A DNA stretch of 64,000 bases from JALYGY01 sp963800975 (GCA_963800975.1 CAWDDB010000012.1:186001-250000), one strand, 5' to 3'; positions 34,755 through 43,559 are shown, counted from the first letter of the stretch. The notes: a model not told the origin generated them from the letters alone. Translations and numbers: made by a program.

Positions 34755-35435
34755 CTACCCTCCCTTCAGCGCGTACCCCGCGCCCCTTAGGGTGTGGATC
34801 AGGCGCTCCTCCCCGGGCGCGTCAACCTTTTTCCTGAGGTAGGCGATGTAGACCTCGACGACGTTTGTGGTGACGCCGAACTCCTGGTCCCACACCCGGC
34901 TCAGGAGGAACTCGCGCGAGTGAACCCGCCTCGGGTTGCGGGCCAGGAACTCCAGCAGGTCGTACTCGCGGGCCGTGAGGTCTATCTCGCGTGATCCGCG
35001 CCTCACCTCGCGCGTCGCCGTGTTGACCTCCAGGTCGGCGACGCGGAGCACCTCGTCGCCTTCGACACGCCTCAGGAGCGCGCGCATGCGCGCCAGCAGC
35101 TCGTCGATCTCGAACGGCTTGGTCACGTAGTCGTCGGCGCCGAGGTCGAGGCTGTGGACCTTGTCTATCGTGGCGTCGCGGGCGGTGAGCATGACCACGG
35201 GCACGCGGTTGCCCTCGCGCCTGAGGGACTTCAACAAGCCGACCCCGTCCAGCCCGGGTAGCATGATGTCCAGGACGACGAGTTCCGGCCTGAACCGCTC
35301 GACCTCCTGCAGGCCGGTGGGGCCGTCGTAGGCACACCTGACCCGGAACCCGAGGCGCTCGAGCTCCGGCTCGACGAAACCGGCGATCGAGCGGTCGTCT
35401 TCTACCAGCAAAACGCGCGTTCCCGCCCTCATCAT
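34755..35435 (-). CDS. OmpR/PhoB family response regulator
   Basis: 226 aa. Receiver domain: VLLVEDDRSIAG acid pocket, VVLDIMLPGLDG with the phospho-accepting Asp, VVMLTA, and the Lys in DYVTKPFEIDELLAR. The winged-helix effector has LTAREYDLLEFLARNPRRVHSREFLLSRVWD and VVEVYIAYLRKK. Partner kinase is 2 bp downstream. Its own promoter region bears one copy of the same ctgag-N6-ttag direct repeat found in tandem upstream of the PepSY gene, at identical distance to a -10 hexamer, so it probably activates itself and that gene. Confidence 0.95.
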   Translation of the reverse strand: MMRAGTRVLLVEDDRSIAGFVEPELERLGFRVRCAYDGPTGLQEVERFRPELVVLDIMLPGLDGVGLLKSLRREGNRVPVVMLTARDATIDKVHSLDLGADDYVTKPFEIDELLARMRALLRRVEGDEVLRVADLEVNTATREVRRGSREIDLTAREYDLLEFLARNPRRVHSREFLLSRVWDQEFGVTTNVVEVYIAYLRKKVDAPGEERLIHTLRGAGYALKGG

Positions 35436-35514
35436 CTCCTCCAGCCTCGTGCCATCATTCTACTCCGAGCCGCCCACGCAGCGTCTTCGGGCCGGCACCG
35501 GACTATCCGCACCG

Positions 35515-35546
35515 ATGCTAGGCGATGTTCCTGAGAGGCGGATTAG
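35515..35546 (-). promoter_or_regulatory. Autoregulatory response-regulator site and -10 box
   Basis: ctgagaggcggattag at 35531-35546 differs at only one base from the proximal PepSY site. On the minus strand the half-site ctcag is followed by ten bases and then tagcat (35520-35515), the same spacing as at the PepSY promoter. Transcription would begin near 35508, about 70 bp before the response-regulator ATG. Confidence 0.65.
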
Positions 35547-35638
35547 AAACGGACGGGCGCACGCAACTCGCGGGATGACGCCAGGCACGCAGCATTGAGT
35601 TCTTGCTAAGTCTCGCTAACCGGACATCGCCGGAGAGA

Positions 35639-35908
35639 TCAGGTGTCGAGCACGACGTCTGAGAGCGGGCTGCCGATGCAGATCAGGCGGTAGCCCTGTT
35701 CCAGTTCCTCGTCCGAGATGGCGAAGGCGAGATCCTGGTCGACCTCGCCTTCCAGGCACTTCTGCATGCACGTGGTGCAGGTGCCGCTGCGGCAGTCGTA
35801 GGGAAGGCGCAGGCCAGCGTCCTCGGCCTCCTCGAGGATGTACTCGTCCTCGGCCACGTCTATCGTGAGGCCGCTCTTCTTGAACGTCACCCTGTGCGTC
35901 CTGGCCAC
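35639..35908 (-). CDS. Plant-type [2Fe-2S] ferredoxin
   Basis: 89 aa. The cluster ligands are in LPYDCRSGTCTTCMQKC and the last Cys in YRLICIG, the C-x4-C-x2-C-xn-C pattern of plant-type ferredoxins. Soluble one-electron carrier. It starts 64 bp after a large Usp/PCP-reductase/zinc-ribbon protein on the same strand and is probably its redox partner or at least on the same transcript. Confidence 0.93.
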   Translation of the reverse strand: MARTHRVTFKKSGLTIDVAEDEYILEEAEDAGLRLPYDCRSGTCTTCMQKCLEGEVDQDLAFAISDEELEQGYRLICIGSPLSDVVLDT

Positions 35909-35972
35909 TAACGGGCCTCGGGTTTCGGGCTACGGGATCCGTTGCAGGTGCCCGAGACCCGTGACCTGAAGC

Positions 35973-38312
35973 CTACTTCGATTCGAATTCCTCGCCTGGC
36001 GCGCCGCAGACGGGGCACTCCTCCGGGGGCTGGACGCCCTGCAGCTCCTCGCCGCAGGTCGTGCAGACCATGGTGACGGTCATCGGGGGGTGCGGGGCCT
36101 CGCCGTCTTCGGCTTCGATCTTCTCGCCCGTGTCCTTCGCGAGATCGGCGATCGAGACCTTGCCGGTGATGACGTCTTCCATCGTCGTGCGCGCCCCGCT
36201 CAGGGACTCCTCGACGAGCGGCAGGTCTATGCTCGTCGTGCCTCGCTCGCGCGCGAGCTTCTCGGTCATGTTGCGAGAGATGTTGCGCATAAAGCCCTTG
36301 GGGGCACGGTCGAGGCGCTCGATGGCTTCCTCGGTCCAGGCGAACTCCCTGGAGCCGCCCTCCGGGACGAGGTTGCCTGCCTTCTGGAAGGAGGAGTGAT
36401 CTATGGGACACTCGCCGCCGCTGGTCTCCTCGACCTTCTGCTTGGCGTGGGAGACGGGGCAGCCGCCGCTCTTCACCTCGGGGGCCTCGCGGCCGGTCTC
36501 CTCGCGGTACTGCTGCTCGGCGTACTCGCGCGTGATCGTGGTGTAGCCCTTCTTGAGCGCGCTCTTCTCGACGCGGGCCCTCACGCGGCGCTTCTCCTGC
36601 CACTCTTCGAGGGCATCGAGGAAGGCCTTCGCGTCGTCGGTCCAGTGCAGCTCGCGGCCGTCGTAGACCTGCGCGAGGTTCAGGTTCTCGTCCTCGCCGG
36701 CGGTCGCGATCTCCGAGTCGACGGCGTGGAAGTGGGTGGGACCCGAGCCGCAAACGGGGCAGCGGGCGGGCTTGCCCTTGGCCACGTAGCGGCAGACGTC
36801 GCACTCGAAGCGATCCAGGCCCTGGGCCGAACGCCGGATCTCCTCGCGCACCTCCTCGGAGACGCCCTCGACGTCTCCCTGGTCCTCGCTCTTGCCGAAG
36901 CCGCCGCGCCCGGCCTCGAAGATCTCCTCCTTCGCCGCGGCGTCGTCGCCGGCGGAGCCGTTGGTGGAACCGTCCGCGGACCCGTTCTTGTGGCCGTTGG
37001 CGGCGCCGTTGGTCTCCTGGGTGCGCTCGTCGAAGTCCTTGAAGAGGGACTCGATGGGGGCGTCCTCGCCCATGTTCTCGGCGGCGCGCATCTGGTCGCC
37101 GATGGCGCGCATGGACTCCATCGCGCCCGGCGGGAGGATGCTCTTAATCACCTCGTCGATGACGCCGGTGGTAATGACCGTGTAGCCCTTCTCGATGGCG
37201 TAGCGGATGATCGCGCCCGTCGCCATGCCGACGACGAAGCCGGGGATCCGGTCGAGCCGCTCGAGGGCCTCCTTGGTCCAGGTCATGTGCTGCTCGGCCG
37301 TGTAGAGGTCGGGCGCCTGGTACTCGAAGTTGGTGATAAGGACGTTGGTCGGCAGGAAGCGCATCATGTTCTCGGTGTTCCCGCCGACGTCCATCTCGTC
37401 GTCGGAGTGGTAGCCGATGCGGCCCATGACGACCATCGTCGGGTTGACTTCCTTGACGTACTTGAACGTCTGCTCGAAGGGCTTGCCGGCCAGGAGTGTC
37501 GTCTTCAGCTCGACGCCCTCGTCCTCGGCGATCTGCTTGGCCACCTCGAGGTGGGCCGTGTAGATCTTGGCGAGCCCTGAGTCGATGATCTCCTCGTGCA
37601 GCTTCTCCTGCTCCTTGAAGCGGAAGACCTTCTGGGCCTTGGTGGAGAGTACGCCGGCGATGGAGTGGAACATTGCGTAGTGGAAGTACGGGTCGAAGAC
37701 TGAGATTGCCTCGACGGTTCCGCCGAACTCCCGGGCCAGCTCGATGGCCCGCTTGAGGCCGCCGAGCGACTTGGCAGAGCCGTCGACGGCGACGACGATG
37801 TGCTCGAAGGGCGACCTATCGAGGTCCTTGACGATCAGGGTGTCGGCCTTCGTCAGGCGCCGCACCACGCGTTCGGTGACGGTGCCGAGCACCGTGTCCT
37901 TCACGGCGGCCATGCCCATCGCGCCGATGACCACGAGGTCGTAGTCGCCCTCGTTCACGTCTTCGACGATAACCTTGAAGTTCTTGCCTTCGAGGGAACG
38001 GCGGACCAGCTCGACGTCGTACTTTTCGCAGAGAGGTTCTAGGACGTCGATATACGAGTCGGTGATGATCTCGAGTCCCTTGGTGATGAGCTGGTCGTGG
38101 ATCTTGCGCTGCCGCTTCATCTCGTCCTCGTCGCGGAACTCCTCGGGAAGCCCGCTCTCCATCTGCCGAAAGCGCACGTCGTGCATCTTGGCGGCGTAGG
38201 CGTGACAGCCCGCGACCCTCCCCCCAAACTGGCGCGCCACGTCAACCCCGATGACGCACGCCTGGTTCGAGTAGTCCGAGTTGTCTACCGGGACGTAAAC
38301 CTCTTTGTACAT
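35973..38312 (-). CDS. Multidomain Usp / PCP-reductase-domain / zinc-ribbon protein
   Basis: 779 aa from the ATG at 38312, which begins the first Usp domain; an in-frame extension 26 codons longer has no ribosome site. Two universal stress domains fill residues 1-163 (nucleotide loop VVIGAMGMAAVKDTVLGTVT) and 168-327. Three short domains like the C-terminal PCP_red domain of protochlorophyllide reductase subunit B follow: 345-390 (WTKEALERLDRIPGFV), 557-600 and 659-702. Between them lie a rubredoxin-like ribbon (Cys504, 507, 518, 521), two C-P-x-x-H motifs (618, 635), a Gly/Asn/Ser linker (433-457) and a last ribbon (Cys750, 753, 766, 769). The combination suggests a metal-bound redox stress protein serving with the ferredoxin encoded downstream. 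Function is unknown. Confidence 0.85.
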   Translation of the reverse strand: MYKEVYVPVDNSDYSNQACVIGVDVARQFGGRVAGCHAYAAKMHDVRFRQMESGLPEEFRDEDEMKRQRKIHDQLITKGLEIITDSYIDVLEPLCEKYDVELVRRSLEGKNFKVIVEDVNEGDYDLVVIGAMGMAAVKDTVLGTVTERVVRRLTKADTLIVKDLDRSPFEHIVVAVDGSAKSLGGLKRAIELAREFGGTVEAISVFDPYFHYAMFHSIAGVLSTKAQKVFRFKEQEKLHEEIIDSGLAKIYTAHLEVAKQIAEDEGVELKTTLLAGKPFEQTFKYVKEVNPTMVVMGRIGYHSDDEMDVGGNTENMMRFLPTNVLITNFEYQAPDLYTAEQHMTWTKEALERLDRIPGFVVGMATGAIIRYAIEKGYTVITTGVIDEVIKSILPPGAMESMRAIGDQMRAAENMGEDAPIESLFKDFDERTQETNGAANGHKNGSADGSTNGSAGDDAAAKEEIFEAGRGGFGKSEDQGDVEGVSEEVREEIRRSAQGLDRFECDVCRYVAKGKPARCPVCGSGPTHFHAVDSEIATAGEDENLNLAQVYDGRELHWTDDAKAFLDALEEWQEKRRVRARVEKSALKKGYTTITREYAEQQYREETGREAPEVKSGGCPVSHAKQKVEETSGGECPIDHSSFQKAGNLVPEGGSREFAWTEEAIERLDRAPKGFMRNISRNMTEKLARERGTTSIDLPLVEESLSGARTTMEDVITGKVSIADLAKDTGEKIEAEDGEAPHPPMTVTMVCTTCGEELQGVQPPEECPVCGAPGEEFESK

Positions 38313-38562
38313 TCGACCCCGTTCTCCTAGCCCATCAAACGCCGAGAGCTGCGCTTTCCAAAACCCGCGCGCAGAGACCTTCCTCCGCAACGCTCACAAT
38401 TTAACCTTTCAGGCTCAGGGCCGCAAATAAACGCGTTCACACGAACCGAACTTGAAACGACCCTTCGCCCGGATCAACGGTCCACCTCGCGCCGGATCCG
38501 GTCGCCAGCGATGCCCCGGACGTCGGGAGATCGGATCAAAAAGAGTGAATCTTTGAACAAAA

Positions 38563-38604
38563 TTAACAAAAGTCGTTGACAGATTGACAAAAGTCTGCTT
38601 ACCA
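38563..38604 (+). promoter_or_regulatory. Promoter with direct-repeat operator of the sugar operon
   Basis: ttaacaaaagtc (38563-38574) and ttgacaaaagtc (38584-38595) are direct repeats 21 bp apart in AT-rich DNA. A -35 ttgaca (38576-38581) lies between them and a weak -10 ttacca falls at 38599-38604. Probably bound by the ROK repressor encoded immediately downstream. Confidence 0.6.
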
Positions 38605-38625
38605 TGTGCCGCGAGAAAGGAGAAC

Positions 38626-39879
38626 GTGAGCGACAAGTCCGTAGGGAGTGGAGCGCGTCCGGGCTATCCCCTGATAGAAGACAGGGTGCAGGCGGAGATC
38701 ATGGCCTGGGTGCGGGCCGAAGGTGGGCCGGTCTCGAGGGCGAGGCTGACCGGGGTGCTCGACTCCAGTCGCGGCAAGATCTCTGCCGAGGTCGCGCGGC
38801 TTATCGAGAAAGGTTTGCTAGCCGAGGAGGGCCCTGCGGAATCAGAAGGCGGGCGACGTTCCTCGCTGCTCGGCATCCCGCCCTCGGCCGGCCTCGTCGC
38901 GGCGGTGGACATCGGCGCGACCTCCGTCGACGTTGCTTTGACGACGCTCGGGAGCGGCCTGATCTCGCACCGCGGAGAGCCGGCGGACGTGAGAGAAGGC
39001 CCGTTGGCGATCCTCGACCGGGTCAAGGATCTCCTGTCGGAGCTACTCGACGAGCAGGCCGCGAGCGCGGGCGACGTCATAGCCGTCGGCGTGGGAGTTC
39101 CGGGGCCGGTCGAGCAGGCCTCGGGCCTGCTGACGGTGCCGCCGATCATGCCGGGTTGGGACCGCTTTCCCATAAGGGACGCCTTTGCGGGGGAGTACGC
39201 CGCGCCCGTCTTCGTGGACAACGACGTCAACGTCATGGCCCTCGGGGAGCACTGGGGCGGGGTGGCCAAGGGCGTGGACGACGTCATCTTCGTCAAGATA
39301 GGAACCGGGATAGGGAGTGGGATAGTCGTTGGCGGCCTGCTCCACCGCGGCGCCCAGGGCTGCGCGGGAGATTTCGGACACATCTGCGTGGACCCCGACG
39401 GTCCGCTGTGCACGTGCGGCAACAGGGGGTGTTTGGAGGCGATATCGGCCGCGCCTGCCATCGTGCTGCAGGCGGAGAGGTGCGCCAGGGAGGGTGAGTC
39501 TCCTCCCCTCATGGCCCTGTTGCAGGAGAAGGGCGAACTCAGCATGAGGGACGTCGGGGAGGCCGCCAGGCGCGGCGACTACTGCGCCCTCACCATCATC
39601 CGCAGGTCTGGGCGTTTGATCGGCGAGACGCTCGCCTCGGCCGTTAACGTGCTCAATCCGTCCATGATCGTCATAGGCGGCGGGGTCTCCCGCGTGGGGC
39701 ACGCTCTGCTGGCCGAGGTGCGGAGCGCCGTCTATCAGCGGTCGCTGCCGCTCGCCACGCGCAACCTTCCGATAGTGATGAGCGAACTCGGTGATGGGGC
39801 CGGCGTTATAGGAGCGAGCGTGATGGCCGCGGGGGAGGTGCTCGCTTTCGGGGCCGGTAAAGAATGCGTTAGGAGGTAG
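38626..39879 (+). CDS. ROK family transcriptional repressor
   Basis: 417 aa from the GTG at 38626 with aaaggag seven bases upstream; an ATG at 38584 is in the operator region. Residues about 1-65 form a winged helix (RARLTGVLDSSRGKISAEVARLIEKGLLAEEG). The ROK sugar-kinase-like domain has AAVDIGATSVDVALT, GVPGPVEQ, VFVDNDVNVMALGEHWGG and the zinc site GDFGHICVDPDGPLCTCGNRGCLE. Such proteins are usually repressors relieved by a sugar. It heads an operon of ABC importer and dehydrogenase genes and sits just after a promoter with repeats. Confidence 0.92.
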   Translation: MSDKSVGSGARPGYPLIEDRVQAEIMAWVRAEGGPVSRARLTGVLDSSRGKISAEVARLIEKGLLAEEGPAESEGGRRSSLLGIPPSAGLVAAVDIGATSVDVALTTLGSGLISHRGEPADVREGPLAILDRVKDLLSELLDEQAASAGDVIAVGVGVPGPVEQASGLLTVPPIMPGWDRFPIRDAFAGEYAAPVFVDNDVNVMALGEHWGGVAKGVDDVIFVKIGTGIGSGIVVGGLLHRGAQGCAGDFGHICVDPDGPLCTCGNRGCLEAISAAPAIVLQAERCAREGESPPLMALLQEKGELSMRDVGEAARRGDYCALTIIRRSGRLIGETLASAVNVLNPSMIVIGGGVSRVGHALLAEVRSAVYQRSLPLATRNLPIVMSELGDGAGVIGASVMAAGEVLAFGAGKECVRR

Positions 39880-39955
39880 GGAAGAGGACCTGAAAGTAGC
39901 GATTGCTGGTAAAAGGCGCCGGGCGAGGTCTGCGGCGCACGAGAAGGAGGAGCGG

Positions 39956-41047
39956 ATGTTCGGACGGAGGGCTATAGACAGGGTCCTGGCGCTGGTCGCG
40001 TGCTCGGTGGTGGTCGTGGTTCTGGCCGCCTGCGGCGGTGGTGGCGGCGGAGAACAAGGTGGGGGACAGGGCGGCGAGGGGCCGTACACCATCGGCGTCT
40101 CCAACGGCTTCATCAGCAGCGAGTGGCGAACGCAGATGATCGATGATTTGCAAGAGGTCAACAACGAGTACAAGCAGGAAGGCCTCACCGAGGACCTCGT
40201 CGTAGAGAGCGCCGACGTCGACGCGCAGGGCCAGATCCAGCAGATGAGGAACCTCATCAACCGCGGGGTGGACGCGATCATCGTCAACCCCAACGACGCC
40301 ACCGCGCTCGACCAGGTCATCGGCCAGGCCGAGCAGGCCGGCATCCCGGTCATCGCGGTCGACCAGGAGATCGGGGCCGAGGGCGTGACGAACGTCGTGA
40401 TCGACCAGGGCGAGTGGGCGACCATGGGCGCCGAGTGGCTGGTCGAGGAGCTCGGCGGCGAGGGCGACGTCGTGGTCATAAACGGCATCGCCGGCCACCC
40501 GGCCAACGAGGCCCGCTACGACGCCGTCAAGCGGGTCTTCGCCGAGAACCCCGGCATCGAGGTGGTCCAGGAGGCCAACGCCGACTGGGACCAGGCGACC
40601 GCCCAGCAGGAGATGTCCAACATCCTCGCCTCGCAGCCGAACATCGACGGCGTCTGGACGCAGGACGGCATGGCGCTCGGCGTCTTGCAGGCCGTGCAGG
40701 CCGCCAACCCCGGCGAGTACCCGGTGATCTCCGGCGAGGCCCGCTCCGGCTACATGAGGCTGTGGGAAGAGACGCTGCAGGAGAACCCGGACTTCGCCTC
40801 ATACGGCCCGATCAATCCTCCGGGCGTAGGCGCGAGCGGTCTGCGGGTCGCGGTGGAGCTGTTGCAGGGCAAGGAGATCAAGCAGAGCGAGCTGCAGGGC
40901 GAGGCGGGCAACACCCTGTACGTGCCTATCCCCGGCGTCGTCGACAACGAGAACCTTGAGGAGGAGATCCAGAAGATCGACGTCGAGGGCGAGTACGTGC
41001 TCGACGGTATCATCACCCGCGAGCAGGCCCAGTCCTACTTCGAGTAA
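39956..41047 (+). CDS. Sugar ABC transporter substrate-binding lipoprotein
   Basis: 363 aa periplasmic-binding-protein type I (ribose/galactose class). Signal and lipobox VVVVVLAAC, then a Gly-rich linker. Binding-domain marks are IGVSNGFISSEWRTQMIDDL, RGVDAIIVNPNDATALD, GIPVIAVDQEI and DGVWTQDGMALGVLQA. ATG at 39956 follows gaaggagg. Next genes are the ATPase and two permeases. Ligand not identifiable; the downstream dehydrogenases fit a sugar or an inositol-like polyol. Confidence 0.93.
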   Translation: MFGRRAIDRVLALVACSVVVVVLAACGGGGGGEQGGGQGGEGPYTIGVSNGFISSEWRTQMIDDLQEVNNEYKQEGLTEDLVVESADVDAQGQIQQMRNLINRGVDAIIVNPNDATALDQVIGQAEQAGIPVIAVDQEIGAEGVTNVVIDQGEWATMGAEWLVEELGGEGDVVVINGIAGHPANEARYDAVKRVFAENPGIEVVQEANADWDQATAQQEMSNILASQPNIDGVWTQDGMALGVLQAVQAANPGEYPVISGEARSGYMRLWEETLQENPDFASYGPINPPGVGASGLRVAVELLQGKEIKQSELQGEAGNTLYVPIPGVVDNENLEEEIQKIDVEGEYVLDGIITREQAQSYFE

Positions 41048-41058
41048 GTTGGTGGACG

Positions 41059-42576
41059 ATGGCTGACTTCTCCCTCTCGGCCCAGCACCTCGTCAAGCGC
41101 TACGGCGGCGTGGTAGCCCTCGCCGACGGGAGCCTGGACGTGGAGTCCGGCGAGGTGCTGGCGCTTATGGGGGCCAACGGTAGCGGGAAGAGCACGCTCG
41201 GCAAGATCGTCACCGGGGCTGTAGTCCCGGACGACGGAAGACTGCTCCTGGACGGCGAGGAGGCACGCTTCTCCTCGCCCCAGGCGGCCCGCAAGGCGGG
41301 TATCTCGGCCGTTTACCAGGAGCTCAGCCTGGTCCCCGACATGACGGTCGCCGAGAACGTGTGGCTCGCCAACGAGCCGGTGGTCCTGGGCCGCGTCCGG
41401 AAGGGGGAACGCAAGGAGCGCACCGCGCGCCTCCTCGCGCTCTTCGAAGGCGCTCTCGGTCCCTCGGCCGGCCCCGACTCATTCGTTTCGGATCTCTCGC
41501 CCAGCGACCGCCAGATCGTGGAGATCCTCAAGGCCTTGAGCCGCGAGCCGCGCGTCATGATCCTGGACGAGGCGACCGCGAGCCTTGGGGCCCGGCAGGT
41601 CGAGCAGCTCTTCCAGCTGGTCGGCGAATGGAAGGAACGGGGCATGGCCCTCATCTTCATCTCGCACCGCATGGAGGAGATCTTCCAGATCGCCGACAGG
41701 GCGACCGTGCTCCGCAGCGGCAGAACCGTCGGCGCCGCCGACCTGAAGGAGACGAGCGAGGAGGAGCTTGTGGGCCTCATGATCGAGGGCGGAGTCGCGG
41801 AGCGCCGCGTCGAACATCCCGCGGAAGCAGGGGTCGAGAGAACCGTGCTGCTCGAGACCGAGGACCTCCGCTCGCCGGTGCTCGGGGGCGTGAACCTGAG
41901 ATTGCAGGAAGGTGAGATCCTTGGCCTCGGCGGACTGCAAGGGCAGGGCCAATCGGACCTCCTGCTCGCCCTGTTCGGGGCCGTCCCCCACTCGGGGACC
42001 GTCCGGGTCGCGGGCGACGAGGTCCGCTTCTCACACCCGCGGCAGGCGATGCGGAGGGGCCTCGCCTTCGTCCCCGGCGACCGGGGCGGCGAGGGCCTCC
42101 TGCCGATACGCTCCATACTGGAGAACCTTCTGCTGCCCTCTTGGTCGCGTTACGGGGCGTTCCTGAACATGCGGCGGGCGCGCGGGGACTCTGAGGAGGT
42201 GTCGCAGAACCTGAGGCTCAAGATGGGCTCGCTGGACGATCCGGTGAGCTCTCTCAGCGGCGGCAACGCCCAGAAGGTGGTCCTTGGCAAATGGCTGATG
42301 CGGGACCCGAATGTGCTCCTGCTCGACGACCCGACGAAGGGGGTCGACGTGGGCGCCAAGGGTGAGTTCTACAAGATACTCTCCGACCTGCGCGAGAGGG
42401 GAGTGGCAATACTGCTCCACAGCAGCGACGACGAAGAACTTCTGGGCCTATGCGACCGGGTGCTCGTGATGCGCGACGGCGTGGTGCGCAGAGAGCTCTC
42501 CGGCGGCAATCTGAACAAGGAGGCTCTCGTCTCAGCCAGCGTCGGCTCCGTCGATACCCCGAATGGAACGTCTTGA
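41059..42576 (+). CDS. Sugar ABC transporter ATPase, two fused ABC domains (RbsA/MglA type)
   Basis: 505 aa. Domain 1: Walker A MGANGSGKSTLGK, Q-loop VYQELSLVP, signature LSPSDRQ (canonical is L-S-x-G-Q, here altered), Walker B VMILDEATASL, His in FISHRMEE. Domain 2 has a degenerate Walker A (GLGGLQGQGQSDLL), an intact signature LSGGNAQKV and Walker B VLLLDDPTKGVDVGAK, in which the usual catalytic Glu is Asp. Degenerate second sites are normal in this class, the Glu-to-Asp change less so. Only 11 bp separate it from the binding-protein gene and its stop overlaps the first permease start. Confidence 0.95.
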   Translation: MADFSLSAQHLVKRYGGVVALADGSLDVESGEVLALMGANGSGKSTLGKIVTGAVVPDDGRLLLDGEEARFSSPQAARKAGISAVYQELSLVPDMTVAENVWLANEPVVLGRVRKGERKERTARLLALFEGALGPSAGPDSFVSDLSPSDRQIVEILKALSREPRVMILDEATASLGARQVEQLFQLVGEWKERGMALIFISHRMEEIFQIADRATVLRSGRTVGAADLKETSEEELVGLMIEGGVAERRVEHPAEAGVERTVLLETEDLRSPVLGGVNLRLQEGEILGLGGLQGQGQSDLLLALFGAVPHSGTVRVAGDEVRFSHPRQAMRRGLAFVPGDRGGEGLLPIRSILENLLLPSWSRYGAFLNMRRARGDSEEVSQNLRLKMGSLDDPVSSLSGGNAQKVVLGKWLMRDPNVLLLDDPTKGVDVGAKGEFYKILSDLRERGVAILLHSSDDEELLGLCDRVLVMRDGVVRRELSGGNLNKEALVSASVGSVDTPNGTS

Positions 42577-43559
42577 GCGCGGCGCGGGCCTCCTTGGGGC
42601 CGAGGCTGCGCCGGGTGGCGCTCAGGCAGTCGTACGCCTTCGCGCTGTTGCTGCTCGTGGTGGCCGTGGCCGTCAACTTCTACCTGCAGCCGAACTTCTT
42701 CCAGCCCGGGCTGCTCAGCGGGAACCTGTTGCTCTTCGTGCCGCTCATGCTCGTCGCCGCCGGGCAGACGGTGGTCGTGATCGGGGGCGGCATCGACCTC
42801 TCCCTTGGAGCTATCGTCTCGATGGCGAACGTGGTCATCATCCAGCTCATGGGCCAGGACCCTTCCCTGACTCGCATCCTGCTGGCGCTGGCCGCGGGGC
42901 TCCTGGCCGGCATCCTGGCCGGCGCGCTCAACGGTTTCTGTGTGGCCGTGTTGCGCTTCCAGCCGATCGTGACAACTTTCGCGACGAGCTTCGTCTTCTC
43001 GGGGCTGGCGCTCTATGTGCTCCCCGAGCCGGGCGGCGCCATGCCGCCCGGCTTGGTGAACTTCTTCTACTCCTACCCCCTCGGACTGCCGGTGGTGTTG
43101 TGGGTGGTGGTCGCCGTGTTGCTGGCGTGGGCTCTCCTGCGGTCCACCCGCTACGGTCCGTACCTGTACGCGACCGGAGGACGGGATCTCTCTGCGTTCG
43201 TCAGCGGGGTACCCGTCTCGTCGGTGCGCTTCTTCTCGTACTGCATCGCCGGGCTCATGGCCGCCTTCGCCGCCCTCGCGCTGGCCCTCAGCACCGGGAC
43301 GGGTAACCCCATCGGGGGGACGGATCTCATGTTGCAGTCCATCGTAGCCGTCGTGCTCGGGGGGACGCGCCTCAGCGGCGGGCAGGGAGGGGTGGTCGGT
43401 TCGATCATCGGCGTGGTGATCTTGAGTCTCATCCAGAGCATCGTCTCGTTCTCGCCCGTGCCGTCGTCGTGGCAGACCCTGATCAACGGCCTCATCGTGG
43501 TGGCCGCGCTCGCCGGTCCCGGTCTCTTTGCCCTGCTCAGGCTGAGGAGGCAAACGTGA
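42573..43559 (+). CDS. Sugar ABC transporter permease 1
   Basis: 328 aa with about nine membrane helices, RbsC-like: AAGQTVVVIGGGIDLSLGAIVSMANVV is the family signature, and RYGPYLYATGGRDLSAFVSGVPV the cytoplasmic coupling loop. I place the start at TTG 42573, whose last bases overlap the TGA of the ATPase gene (ttGA), with ggaacg just upstream. A longer open frame is antisense to nothing but overlaps the ATPase. It ends overlapping permease 2. Confidence 0.9.
   Translation: MSAARASLGPRLRRVALRQSYAFALLLLVVAVAVNFYLQPNFFQPGLLSGNLLLFVPLMLVAAGQTVVVIGGGIDLSLGAIVSMANVVIIQLMGQDPSLTRILLALAAGLLAGILAGALNGFCVAVLRFQPIVTTFATSFVFSGLALYVLPEPGGAMPPGLVNFFYSYPLGLPVVLWVVVAVLLAWALLRSTRYGPYLYATGGRDLSAFVSGVPVSSVRFFSYCIAGLMAAFAALALALSTGTGNPIGGTDLMLQSIVAVVLGGTRLSGGQGGVVGSIIGVVILSLIQSIVSFSPVPSSWQTLINGLIVVAALAGPGLFALLRLRRQT

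Noticed and set aside
36090..37580. 496-codon plus-strand frame opposite the Usp/PCP-reductase gene
   Set aside because: Leu/Val/Asp/Gly-rich mirror of the real protein; no motif; start inside the opposite gene.
42369..43553. 394-codon minus-strand frame over the ABC permease
   Set aside because: Composition of a shadow frame (His, Glu, Arg, Gln-rich); permease motifs on the other strand.
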